Numbered from the stretch's first letter, positions 1 through 5,863 are shown. The stretch is DNA of 5,863 nt from GCA-2401735 sp051252095 (GCA_051252095.1 JBPOFK010000033.1:1-5863), one strand, 5' to 3'. Numbers and translations: made by a program. The notes: generated by a model from the sequence alone, not told the origin.

Positions 1-1
1 A

Positions 2-1120
2 CTCAATATTGATAGTGCCAACTTCTCTATTCGTCAGATGGAGATTTTTAACCGCACGCTAAATGCGATTAGTATCAAGTCAATACCACATGATAACTAT
101 TTACAACTCAATGTAAATAGTCAGGAAATCGCTGGAGATGTTGAATGGTATTCAGCTAATAATAATGAAGAAACTGGCAAAATAATTGCTAAACTTAATA
201 AGCTGCATATTCCAGCCAGTAACGATAGTGAAGCAGAAAAAGATGATGAAAAAGATATAAAAAGATTAGAAAAAAAGTATCCTGCATTAGACGTTCAGGC
301 TGAAGATTTCAAATTAGGTGAAAAGGCTTTGGGTGCATTGGAGCTAAAAGCTTTTGAAGTGAATGATGATTGGGTTATTGAACAATTAAAAATTAGCAAT
401 CCTGATAATGTATTACTCGCAGAAGGCCGTTGGCACAACTGGACCAGAAACCCTAATACAAACCTAGAGTTCTCGCTCGCAGCCAATGATATAGGTAAAA
501 CATTGAAACGATTCGGACAACCAGACACGGTAAAAGGCGGTGTTGCATTAATTTCGGGAAAATTGCAATGGCCAGGTAGTCCGCATCAATTTAAGAAAGA
601 CGGTTTAAATGGCGCATTTACTTTAGGTGCATCTAAAGGTCAGATAATAAAAATTCAACCAGGTGTTGGCAGGCTACTTGGTCTACTGACCTTACAAAGT
701 TTGCCTAGACGCCTGACCTTGGATTTTAGAGACTTATTTAGTGAAGGTTTTGCATTTGATGTCATTAGCGCCACAGCTAAAATAGAAAATGGGATCATGC
801 ACAGCGACGACTTTTTTATGACAGGACCCGCAGCAGAAACAGAAATTAAAGGTGACATTAATTTGAATAAGGAAACACAGAACCTTAAAGTTAAAGTGGT
901 GCCGCATATTAGCGACACACTTTCTCTTGCTGCGTTAGCTGGCGGGCCTATCGCTGGCGCCGCAGCTTTTGTTGCGCAAAAAATATTGAAAGACCCATTA
1001 AATAAAATCGCACAAAGTGAGTATGTTATTACAGGCACATGGGATAAACCAGTCGAGGCTGGTGCCAAAAAAGAAAATGAAACAAAAAAACCCTCTCCAT
1101 CACCATTAAACGCACAGTAA
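2..1120 (+). CDS. yhdP: YhdP family AsmA-like envelope protein, C-terminal part (5' end outside window)
   Basis: The reading frame is open from the first complete codon at base 2, so the Met at 38 is an internal residue and not the start. About 372 residues are visible, against a usual family length near 1,200-1,300, so this is roughly the last third. Family hallmarks are visible: a charged linker followed by YPALDVQAEDF (about 275-310), the GQIIKIQPGVGRLLGLL and LPRRLTLDFRDLFSEGF block (about 640-765), the FFMTGPAAETEIKGDI segment (about 810-860), and a Gly/Ala-rich hydrophobic stretch GGPIAGAAAFVAQKIL followed by DPLNKIAQSEYVITGTWDKP (about 938-1055). In E. coli, YhdP is an inner-membrane-anchored periplasmic AsmA-like protein that, with TamB and YdbH, supports phospholipid transport to the outer membrane. 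That role is transferred by homology. The tail after the conserved core is low-complexity and Lys/Pro-rich. It ends 7 bp before the nitrilase-like gene, which implies cotranscription. Confidence 0.92.
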   Translation, partial: LNIDSANFSIRQMEIFNRTLNAISIKSIPHDNYLQLNVNSQEIAGDVEWYSANNNEETGKIIAKLNKLHIPASNDSEAEKDDEKDIKRLEKKYPALDVQAEDFKLGEKALGALELKAFEVNDDWVIEQLKISNPDNVLLAEGRWHNWTRNPNTNLEFSLAANDIGKTLKRFGQPDTVKGGVALISGKLQWPGSPHQFKKDGLNGAFTLGASKGQIIKIQPGVGRLLGLLTLQSLPRRLTLDFRDLFSEGFAFDVISATAKIENGIMHSDDFFMTGPAAETEIKGDINLNKETQNLKVKVVPHISDTLSLAALAGGPIAGAAAFVAQKILKDPLNKIAQSEYVITGTWDKPVEAGAKKENETKKPSPSPLNAQ

Positions 1121-1127
1121 GATAAAT

Positions 1128-1970
1128 ATGGCATCAAAGAAAACAAATCAAAAAACAAACAATATGATTAAGGTAGCAGGCATTCAAATGGCCTCTAGCC
1201 CTAGTGTTTCTTCAAATTTAATTGAAGCAGAACGACTGATTAAAATTGCAGCTGAACAAGGTGCAAAAATTGTCGTATTGCCAGAGTACTTTTGCATTGT
1301 AGGTGTACATGACACTGACAAAGTAGGTGTTCGAGAAAAAGAAGGCAACGGTCCAATTCAGCGCTTCCTATCTAAAATGGCAAAAAAACACAAAATTTTA
1401 TTGATTGGCGGCACAACTCCGTTAGTGAGCAAAGATCCAAATAAAGTTCGAAACAGCTGCTTAGTCTTTAATGAAAAGGGTGCGCAAATTGCACGTTATG
1501 ACAAAATCCATTTATTTGGGCTTGATCTTGGTATAGAGCACTATCACGAAGAAAACACGATAGAGCCTGGCAATCAAATTATTGTGGTCGATACACCATA
1601 CGGTAAAATTGGTCTCTCTACCTGCTATGACCTCAGGTTCCCTGAACTTTATCGAGCAATGGGCGAAGTTGATATCATTGTTGTGCCGTCGGCTTTCGCT
1701 GATACCACTGGCAAAGCACATTGGGAAACATTGGTTCGAGCACGAGCCATCGAAAACTTGTGTTACGTCATTGCACCTGCTCAAGGTGGCTATCATTTAT
1801 CAGGGCGTGAAACCCACGGCAATAGCATGATAGTGGATCCTTGGGGTGTGATATTGGACAGGTTACCAAGAGGCTCTGGTATCGTCATCGCAAGTATCAA
1901 TCGGCATTACCAGGACAGCCTTCGCAAGAGTTTGCCAGCGCTTAAGCATAAAACAATTAAATCAATTTAA
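1128..1970 (+). CDS. Nit-type carbon-nitrogen hydrolase (probable deaminated-glutathione amidase class)
   Basis: A 280-residue cytosolic amidase of the nitrilase superfamily. The Glu-Lys-Cys triad is intact: E53 in LPEYF, K126 in YDKIHLFG and C166 in STCYDLRFPELYR. The segment GRETHGNSMIVDPWG (from about residue 227) is typical of the Nit1/Nit2 branch, whose bacterial and eukaryotic members hydrolyse deaminated glutathione as a metabolite-repair reaction. The exact substrate here is inferred; other omega-amidase-like activities are possible. The start at 1128 has a weak TAAGA Shine-Dalgarno 5 nt upstream and gives a 12-residue polar extension (MASKKTNQKTNN). An in-frame ATG at 1164 starts exactly at the conserved beta strand IKVAGIQMAS, where many homologues begin, but has no visible ribosome site. 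The gene lies 7 bp after yhdP and upstream of tldD, a neighbourhood I recall from other beta- and gammaproteobacteria. Family confidence is high, substrate confidence moderate. Confidence 0.9.
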   Translation: MASKKTNQKTNNMIKVAGIQMASSPSVSSNLIEAERLIKIAAEQGAKIVVLPEYFCIVGVHDTDKVGVREKEGNGPIQRFLSKMAKKHKILLIGGTTPLVSKDPNKVRNSCLVFNEKGAQIARYDKIHLFGLDLGIEHYHEENTIEPGNQIIVVDTPYGKIGLSTCYDLRFPELYRAMGEVDIIVVPSAFADTTGKAHWETLVRARAIENLCYVIAPAQGGYHLSGRETHGNSMIVDPWGVILDRLPRGSGIVIASINRHYQDSLRKSLPALKHKTIKSI

Positions 1971-2072
1971 TGAAACATGCGCTTTATATTTAAAGATTTT
2001 ACTCAAGCCTAATTCCTGTAGTAAGGGTATAGTTAAAGTTGTTATAGTCCTAAGACTAATGATTTTGAATAC

Positions 2073-3542
2073 GTGAAGATGAAAATAGACCAAACAATTT
2101 TACAAAAAGCGCATCATTTTGACACCGCGAATGAAACACTTCTCGTCCCTTCTGGGCTGGATAATTCAGCTATTCAAGGTGTACTCAGCAGCATCATGTC
2201 ACACCAAGTTGATTATGCTGATTTATATTTTCAATATAGCAGAAGTGAATCTTGGGGCTTAGAAGAGGGGCAAGTAAAATCAGGTGCTTTTGCTATCGAT
2301 CAAGGCGTGGGTGTGCGTGCAGTCAGTGGCGAAAAAACAGCATTCGCGTATTCAGACGAAATTAATTTGCCTGCGCTAGAGCAAGCTGCTAAGGCGACTA
2401 AAGCGATTGCTAGCCTTGGTGGCAATCAAACGGCAAATAAAATTATCACGCCTGAAGAAAAATCGCTTTATTTGCCAAATGATCCTATAGCATCACTGTC
2501 CGCCGATGCTAAAGTAAAACTGTTAGAGCGAATAGAACAGTATGCAAAACAATTAGATCCAAGAGTTAAACAAGTCATGGCATCTATTGCTGGTGAATAC
2601 GAGGTGGTATTAGTCGCACGCAGTGATGGAGTAATGGCTGCCGATATTAGGCCTTTGGTACGTCTTTCCATTCAAGTGATTGCTGAGCAAAATGGTCGAC
2701 GCGAACAAGGTACTTCAGGTGGTGGTGGCCGCTATGATTACAGCTATTTTACTGATGATATCTTACAAAGCTATGCCCAAAAAGCAGTGCATCAAGCACT
2801 CATCAACCTAGATGCTCGCCCTGCTCCCGCTGGCAACATGACTGTAGTGCTGGGCGCTGGCTGGCCAGGCATCCTGTTGCATGAAGCAATTGGTCATGGT
2901 TTGGAAGGTGACTTTAACCGTAAGGGTAGCTCAGCTTTTTCTGGCATGATAGGGCAGCAGGTTGCAGCGAAAGGCATCACGATAGTAGATGATGGAACCA
3001 TTGCCAATAGACGAGGCTCTCTCAGCATGGATGATGAAGGCAACTCAACGAACAATACAGTGCTGATTGAAGATGGTATTTTAAGAGGCTATATTCAAGA
3101 TACATTAAATGCGCGCTTAATGAATATGCCAATAACGGGTAATGCAAGACGAGAAAGTTATGCGCACATTCCAATGCCGCGTATGACAAACACCTATATG
3201 CATAATGGAGATAAAGACCCACAAGAAATCATTCAATCTGTTAAAAAAGGGTTATATGCTGCAAACTTTGGCGGTGGACAGGTTGATATTACCAGCGGTA
3301 AATTTGTCTTTAGCGCTGCGGAAGCCTATATGATTGAGGATGGAAAATTATCCTACCCTGTGAAAGGCGCAACCTTAATTGGTAACGGGCCCGATGTATT
3401 AACACGTGTTAGCATGATAGGTAATGATTTGGCACTAGATAGCGGCGTTGGCACATGCGGTAAAGAGGGTCAAAGTGTACCTGTAGGTGTAGGTCAACCA
3501 ACACTTAAAATTGATGGCTTGACAGTAGGTGGCACGGTTTAA
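2073..3542 (+). CDS. tldD: Metalloprotease TldD (zinc subunit of TldD/TldE)
   Basis: A 489-residue protein of the PmbA/TldD family (E. coli TldD is about 480 residues). The zinc motif HEAIGH (HExxxH) is at residues 270-275, with catalytic E271, inside the signature PGILLHEAIGHGLEGDFNRKG. The C-terminal GTCGKEGQ supplies C462, equivalent to the third zinc ligand known in E. coli TldD. Known function: TldD with the non-zinc partner TldE (PmbA) forms a cytosolic protease that trims unfolded peptides, for example in microcin B17 maturation and CcdA degradation. The partner gene is not in this window. The start is uncertain: GTG at 2073 or ATG at 2079, two codons apart, neither with a good Shine-Dalgarno. 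The conserved core begins much later, so the choice does not affect the domains. The 102-bp gap upstream contains two TATAGT stretches (2028-2033, 2043-2048) that resemble -10 boxes but have no convincing -35, so an own promoter is possible but unproven. Confidence 0.96.
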   Translation: MKMKIDQTILQKAHHFDTANETLLVPSGLDNSAIQGVLSSIMSHQVDYADLYFQYSRSESWGLEEGQVKSGAFAIDQGVGVRAVSGEKTAFAYSDEINLPALEQAAKATKAIASLGGNQTANKIITPEEKSLYLPNDPIASLSADAKVKLLERIEQYAKQLDPRVKQVMASIAGEYEVVLVARSDGVMAADIRPLVRLSIQVIAEQNGRREQGTSGGGGRYDYSYFTDDILQSYAQKAVHQALINLDARPAPAGNMTVVLGAGWPGILLHEAIGHGLEGDFNRKGSSAFSGMIGQQVAAKGITIVDDGTIANRRGSLSMDDEGNSTNNTVLIEDGILRGYIQDTLNARLMNMPITGNARRESYAHIPMPRMTNTYMHNGDKDPQEIIQSVKKGLYAANFGGGQVDITSGKFVFSAAEAYMIEDGKLSYPVKGATLIGNGPDVLTRVSMIGNDLALDSGVGTCGKEGQSVPVGVGQPTLKIDGLTVGGTV

Positions 3543-3548
3543 TATGAT

Positions 3549-3582
3549 TGAGTTTCTGGGGCCAAAAGCCTCAAAAACCTCA
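3549..3582 (+). promoter_or_regulatory. Imperfect hairpin between tldD and the DUF2934 gene
   Basis: Bases 3549-3562 pair with 3568-3582 around a CAAAA loop. The inner helix TGGGGC / GCCTCA includes one G-T pair. It is followed by a C-A mismatch, TTT/AAA, and TGAG/CTCA interrupted by one bulged C. The stem has about 13 pairs. No continuous T tract follows, only a discontinuous CTTTTACTTT at 3586-3595, so this is a poor intrinsic terminator. It could be an attenuator, a processing or 3'-end stabilising element for the tldD message, or chance. The structure was read by hand and its folding energy was not computed. Confidence 0.35.
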
Positions 3583-3600
3583 TCAGCTTTTACTTTACCA

Positions 3601-3606
3601 AAGGAG
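3601..3606 (+). promoter_or_regulatory. Strong Shine-Dalgarno that fixes the DUF2934 gene start
   Basis: AAGGAG lies 7 nt before the ATG at 3614. It is the only near-consensus ribosome site I see in the window. It decides the start against an in-frame TTG at 3548, which would add 22 residues encoded by the hairpin region and has no ribosome site. Confidence 0.8.
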
Positions 3607-3613
3607 CACGACC

Positions 3614-3865
3614 ATGGCTGTTAGCCCGACGAAAAAACCGACTACCAAACCAACTGCAAAAAAAGCAACGACATCTAAGAAACCTGCTACAAAGAAAACT
3701 ACGACCAAAAAAACACCAACCAAAGCCCGTAAAATCAGTGCTGAAGAACGGTATAAAATGGTTGAAATTGCCGCTTACTATATTGCGGAGAATCATCAGT
3801 TTAAAGGTAATGCTATTGACTTTTGGATTGCTGCTGAAGAGGAAATCAATAAGAAGCTAGCTTAA
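3614..3865 (+). CDS. Small DUF2934 protein with histone-H1-like basic N-terminal tail
   Basis: An 83-residue protein in two parts. Residues 1-40 are low-complexity: 13 Lys, 12 Thr, 5 Pro, 5 Ala, 1 Arg and no acidic residue, with Lys-Lys doublets at 7, 16, 22, 27 and 32. The last three doublets form the pentads KKPAT, KKTTT, KKTPT. Residues about 44-82 (EERYKMVEIAAYYIAEN through DFWIAAEEEI) match the DUF2934 pattern of two short helices with a central FxGN turn and a conserved Trp followed by Ala and acidic residues. No signal peptide or membrane segment is visible. The biochemical role of DUF2934 is unknown to me. By analogy with histone H1 tails and the AlgP-type KPAA tails, the N-terminus could bind DNA or RNA non-specifically; that is inference from composition. 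The start is set by the strong ribosome site at 3601-3606. It follows tldD by 71 bp and is followed by the terminator at 3891, so it may be the last gene of the left operon or a separate small transcript. Confidence 0.85.
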   Translation: MAVSPTKKPTTKPTAKKATTSKKPATKKTTTKKTPTKARKISAEERYKMVEIAAYYIAENHQFKGNAIDFWIAAEEEINKKLA

Positions 3866-3890
3866 TTGAATTGATATGATTTTGTATAAC

Positions 3891-3917
3891 AAAAAGGGTG
3901 CAAGTTGCACCCTTTTT
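3891..3917. terminator. Bidirectional intrinsic terminator between convergent genes
   Basis: A perfect 11-bp stem, AAAAAGGGTGC (3891-3901) with GCACCCTTTTT (3907-3917), closes an AAGTT loop. The GC-rich core is flanked by an A5 tract on one side and a T5 tract on the other, so each strand gives a hairpin ending in a U run. It lies 25 bp past the stop of the DUF2934 gene and 18 bp past the stop of efp on the opposite strand, as expected for a shared terminator of tail-to-tail genes. Confidence 0.9.
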
Positions 3918-3935
3918 GTAATCTATCGCATAGGT

Positions 3936-4496
3936 TTATTTTAAAACTCTATTTTTATACTCACTCGTACGCGTATCGATTTCGATTTTGTCGCCTTGAG
4001 ATACAAATAGTGGAACAGCAATCTCATGACCAGTCGCTAATTTTGCTGGCTTTAATACTTTTCCTGACGTATCGCCTTTAATAGCAGGCTCTGTATAGGT
4101 GACTTCTCGCACGACCGTTGTTGGTAGCTCAACAGAAATCGCTTTACCGTCATAGAAGCGAACCTCACATGGCATGCCATCTTCTAAAAATGCCAATGCA
4201 TCTTCCATAAATTCAGCGTCTACATCATATTGGTTATATTCAGCATCCATAAAAACATAAGTTGGATCAGCAAAATAAGAGTATGTGACTTCTTTTTTAT
4301 CTAAAACAACCATATCAAACTTATCTGTTGCGTTGTAAACATTTTCACTAGGCGCATCAGTTAAAAGGTTTTTAAATTTCATTTTTACGACAGCTGAGCT
4401 GCGGCCAGACTTGTTATATTCTGATTTGACGACAACCAATGGCTCATCACTAACCATGACGACATTGCCTGTACGAAGTTCTTGTGCTGTTTTCAT
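3936..4496 (-). CDS. efp: Elongation factor P, arginine-32 (rhamnosylation) type
   Basis: A 186-residue translation factor of normal family length. EF-P binds between the ribosomal P and E sites and relieves stalling at consecutive prolines. The N-terminal KOW-like domain starts MKTAQELRTGNVVMV. The domain I loop reads YNKSGRSSAVV with Arg32 at the tip (codon at 4403-4401), where E. coli has the lysine modified by EpmA/EpmB. Arg32 marks the subclass activated by rhamnosylation, as described in Pseudomonas, Shewanella and Neisseria. The C-terminal OB-type domains include YSYFADPTYVFMD, EPAIKGDTSG and DTRTSEYKNRVLK. The gene follows earP on the same strand by 46 bp, which supplies the modifying enzyme. 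No clear Shine-Dalgarno is seen before the ATG, but the gap holds a consensus -10 box. Downstream is the bidirectional terminator. Modification at Arg32 is inferred from sequence and context. Confidence 0.97.
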   Translation of the reverse strand: MKTAQELRTGNVVMVSDEPLVVVKSEYNKSGRSSAVVKMKFKNLLTDAPSENVYNATDKFDMVVLDKKEVTYSYFADPTYVFMDAEYNQYDVDAEFMEDALAFLEDGMPCEVRFYDGKAISVELPTTVVREVTYTEPAIKGDTSGKVLKPAKLATGHEIAVPLFVSQGDKIEIDTRTSEYKNRVLK

Positions 4497-4534
4497 AATA
4501 TTGACTTAAAGTGAGTAAAAATTAACAAACGCGG

Positions 4535-4564
4535 ATTATACGCTACTTTGCCAAATTCGCACAA
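4535..4564 (-). promoter_or_regulatory. Candidate efp promoter overlapping the end of earP
   Basis: On the - strand a perfect TATAAT (complement of 4535-4540) lies just after the earP stop codon. An 18-nt spacer separates it from TTGTGC (complement of 4559-4564), which matches TTGACA only in its first three bases. Transcription would begin near 4528, giving a leader of about 30 nt before the efp ATG at 4496. An own promoter would fit the need for much more EF-P than EarP. The -35 is weak and there is no extended -10 TG, so the call rests mainly on the -10 box and its position. Confidence 0.4.
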
Positions 4565-5664
4565 AAATCAACAAGCCTAGTTGCTAAAGCTTTTTGTTCC
4601 ATCAGCATGTTAGACTGTTGCTGAGTCAGCTCAACAATGGAGTCTAGATTTTCTAAATAATCGTGCCAAACATCACCCTCAAACTGTTGAGTAGACCAAT
4701 CCTCATGTAATTTAGTCAACGTTTTCTTAAAAGCAGGTTGCCCATAAAACTGGTCAAGAAATGCATTTAATTTTAACAGATGAGCATCATCTGTTTGCCA
4801 ATATGGTTGCCATACAAATGGCTTACCTGCCCATACGGCCCTAACCCAACTATCTTCACCACGGACAAAGTTAATATCGCATGCCCATAATAGCTTGTCA
4901 TACATAACCTGACTTAAAAAAGGCAGTATATATAAATGTAATGAACCTGCCTTGATTGAGTCCCCCGCTTCTAATGCCTCTTGTCCTAGTAATGAGGTCG
5001 GTATAGCTCGGTTCATTGGCATAAAAACACTTACTGATTGATTTGCATTGACCAGCGCATTCAGAAACGGCTCTATTGGCGCATTAGTGTAAGAAAAAAA
5101 GGATATTTTTAAACTATGCGGATTGTTATCAATTAGCAATGATTGCCAAAAATCTTGAATTTTTTGGTCAGATTGTTTAAAACAATCTCTTGCTACGCCT
5201 AATGTTTGTTCTCTCAAGAGCCCCCCAGTATTTGTAGAGAACCCAGGGAAATAAAAGTGTCTTAGTGTCTTTGTTTGTTGATACTTGCTATTTAATCCAT
5301 GGAACTCTGGCACCCATGCTTCTGCAGACAAATAGTCTACATTAACCCATACAGTCATTTCATGCATGCGTCTTAAATACACATCTGGTAACTCACAAGA
5401 AAACGTCTCAATCACAACGTCAGCAACGCTATCAAATGTTGTTTCTTCGTCCCACCTTACAATGGAGATACCTTCGTGTATTTGTTCCACTTCATTTGTT
5501 ACACCATTCATAATTTTAGAGGCAGCCTCTAGGTCATTAACGAACAACCTTATTTCAAGACCATGTTCCAGATATAGCTGTGTCGCCAAACGCCAGCAAA
5601 CGCCAATATCGCCGAAGTTATCGACAACTTTACAGAAAATATCCCATTTTTTTTGATTTTTCAT
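4543..5664 (-). CDS. earP: EF-P arginine-32 rhamnosyltransferase EarP
   Basis: A 373-residue cytosolic glycosyltransferase of the EarP family (formerly DUF2331), of normal length. Known reaction: transfer of rhamnose from dTDP-beta-L-rhamnose to Arg32 of EF-P. It has a GT-B fold, with an N-terminal acceptor domain and a C-terminal nucleotide-sugar domain. The N-terminus WDIFCKVVDNFGDIGVCWRLA holds D15 and D19, which align with the catalytically important D13 and D17 of Pseudomonas putida EarP. The C-terminal motif NFVRGEDSWVRAVWAGKPF holds E270 and D271, E270 matching the third key residue (E273 in P. putida). These alignments are from memory. The gene is the first of an earP-efp pair; its substrate is encoded 46 bp downstream and carries Arg at position 32. 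The ATG at 5664 has only a weak TGGA ribosome site 6 nt upstream. Biosynthesis of dTDP-rhamnose (RmlABCD) is not encoded here. Confidence 0.96.
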   Translation of the reverse strand: MKNQKKWDIFCKVVDNFGDIGVCWRLATQLYLEHGLEIRLFVNDLEAASKIMNGVTNEVEQIHEGISIVRWDEETTFDSVADVVIETFSCELPDVYLRRMHEMTVWVNVDYLSAEAWVPEFHGLNSKYQQTKTLRHFYFPGFSTNTGGLLREQTLGVARDCFKQSDQKIQDFWQSLLIDNNPHSLKISFFSYTNAPIEPFLNALVNANQSVSVFMPMNRAIPTSLLGQEALEAGDSIKAGSLHLYILPFLSQVMYDKLLWACDINFVRGEDSWVRAVWAGKPFVWQPYWQTDDAHLLKLNAFLDQFYGQPAFKKTLTKLHEDWSTQQFEGDVWHDYLENLDSIVELTQQQSNMLMEQKALATRLVDFCANLAK

Positions 5665-5863
5665 TTAATGTCCATCACTGTATTATGTGCTAGCAATTGT
5701 CCACGGCCGCCAGTGCAGAGATACATCAGCAATTGTATCAATTTAGAAAAGAGGAAAGTCAGAATTTTAACCAAGGGTTAATATACTGTTATTATGATAT
5801 TTAATTATTTATTAATTAAGTGCATGACAAATTATTTATATATTACGCATGGCAGATAATAAA
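5665..5863. other. Intergenic control region upstream of earP, no supported gene
   Basis: About 200 bp, very AT-rich toward the right edge, with one GC-rich patch at 5701-5715. It contains a 9-bp direct repeat AGCAATTGT (5692-5700 and 5728-5736), a dyad GATACA / TGTATC (5720-5725, 5734-5739), a dyad TTAACC-AAG-GGTTAA (5767-5781) and two TTAATTA copies one helical turn apart (5801, 5812). I could not place a convincing -35/-10 pair for earP on the - strand. Any divergent gene would begin at or beyond the right edge. Confidence 0.5.
5767..5781. repeat. Short inverted repeat, operator-like
   Basis: TTAACC and GGTTAA are exact reverse complements separated by AAG, making a 15-bp dyad in the AT-rich region about 100 bp upstream of earP. 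Size and symmetry would suit a dimeric regulator, but a dyad of this length also arises by chance in AT-rich DNA, and no regulator is identified. Confidence 0.3.

Noticed and set aside
38..40. ATG at 38 as the start of yhdP
   Set aside because: The frame is open upstream to the window edge and the visible protein is only the C-terminal part of a much longer family, so this Met is internal.
655..1158. 167-codon open frame on the - strand opposite yhdP
   Set aside because: It lies antisense to strongly conserved YhdP coding sequence and its translation resembles no family I know; it is a shadow frame.
2045..2058. Short dyad TAGTC-CTAA-GACTA upstream of tldD
   Set aside because: Five-base arms are expected by chance; no associated promoter or regulator supports it as an operator.
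3548..3613. TTG start giving a 105-residue form of the DUF2934 protein
   Set aside because: The extension is encoded by the hairpin region and has no ribosome site, whereas the ATG at 3614 has AAGGAG at ideal spacing.
5703..5715. A 13-base match (ACGGCCGCCAGTG), as I remember it, to a common cloning-vector polylinker, in an otherwise AT-rich region
   Set aside because: The flanks do not match the polylinker as I recall it, and surrounding sequence is normal, so chance is more likely than vector contamination. A search against a vector database would settle it.
5849..5863. Possible start of a + strand gene (MADNK...) at the right edge
   Set aside because: Only five codons are visible and no Shine-Dalgarno precedes the ATG. 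A divergent gene is plausible but cannot be supported from this sequence.

Overview
The window looks like chromosomal housekeeping DNA from an AT-rich (roughly 40 % G+C by eye) betaproteobacterium. My best guess is a Methylophilaceae-type methylotroph. This rests on the yhdP / nitrilase-like / tldD order, a rhamnosylation-type EF-P (Arg at position 32) next to its own modifying enzyme earP, and a short Lys/Thr-rich DUF2934 protein. The taxon is inferred from gene content and protein flavour, not proven. I see no transposase, phage gene, CRISPR array, tRNA or rRNA.

Left block, + strand (about 1-3865). The 3' third of yhdP (AsmA-like envelope lipid-transport family) enters from the left edge. 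Seven bases later comes a Nit-type carbon-nitrogen hydrolase, then after about 100 bp tldD, the zinc-protease subunit of TldD/TldE. These three read in one direction and probably share transcription, at least in part. After tldD there is a 71-bp gap with an imperfect hairpin. It is followed by an 83-residue protein that joins a histone-H1-like Lys/Thr/Pro/Ala tail to a DUF2934 domain and has a textbook Shine-Dalgarno.

Centre (3891-3917). A near-perfect hairpin flanked by A and T tracts sits between the convergent gene sets and should terminate transcription in both directions.

Right block, - strand (5664-3936). earP (EF-P arginine rhamnosyltransferase, old name DUF2331) is followed 46 bp later by efp. 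The predicted EF-P carries Arg32 at the loop tip that EarP modifies, and EarP keeps its recognised active-site residues, so the pair forms a complete modifier and substrate unit. dTDP-L-rhamnose must come from rml genes outside the window. A consensus TATAAT in the earP-efp gap suggests efp can also be transcribed on its own.

Right edge (5665-5863). About 200 bp with no supported gene hold several short dyads and repeats that may be the control region of earP and of a possible divergent gene beyond the window.

I do not see a previously undescribed multi-gene system. The most notable items are the EarP/EF-P Arg32 pair (known biology) and the H1-tailed DUF2934 protein, whose function is unknown.
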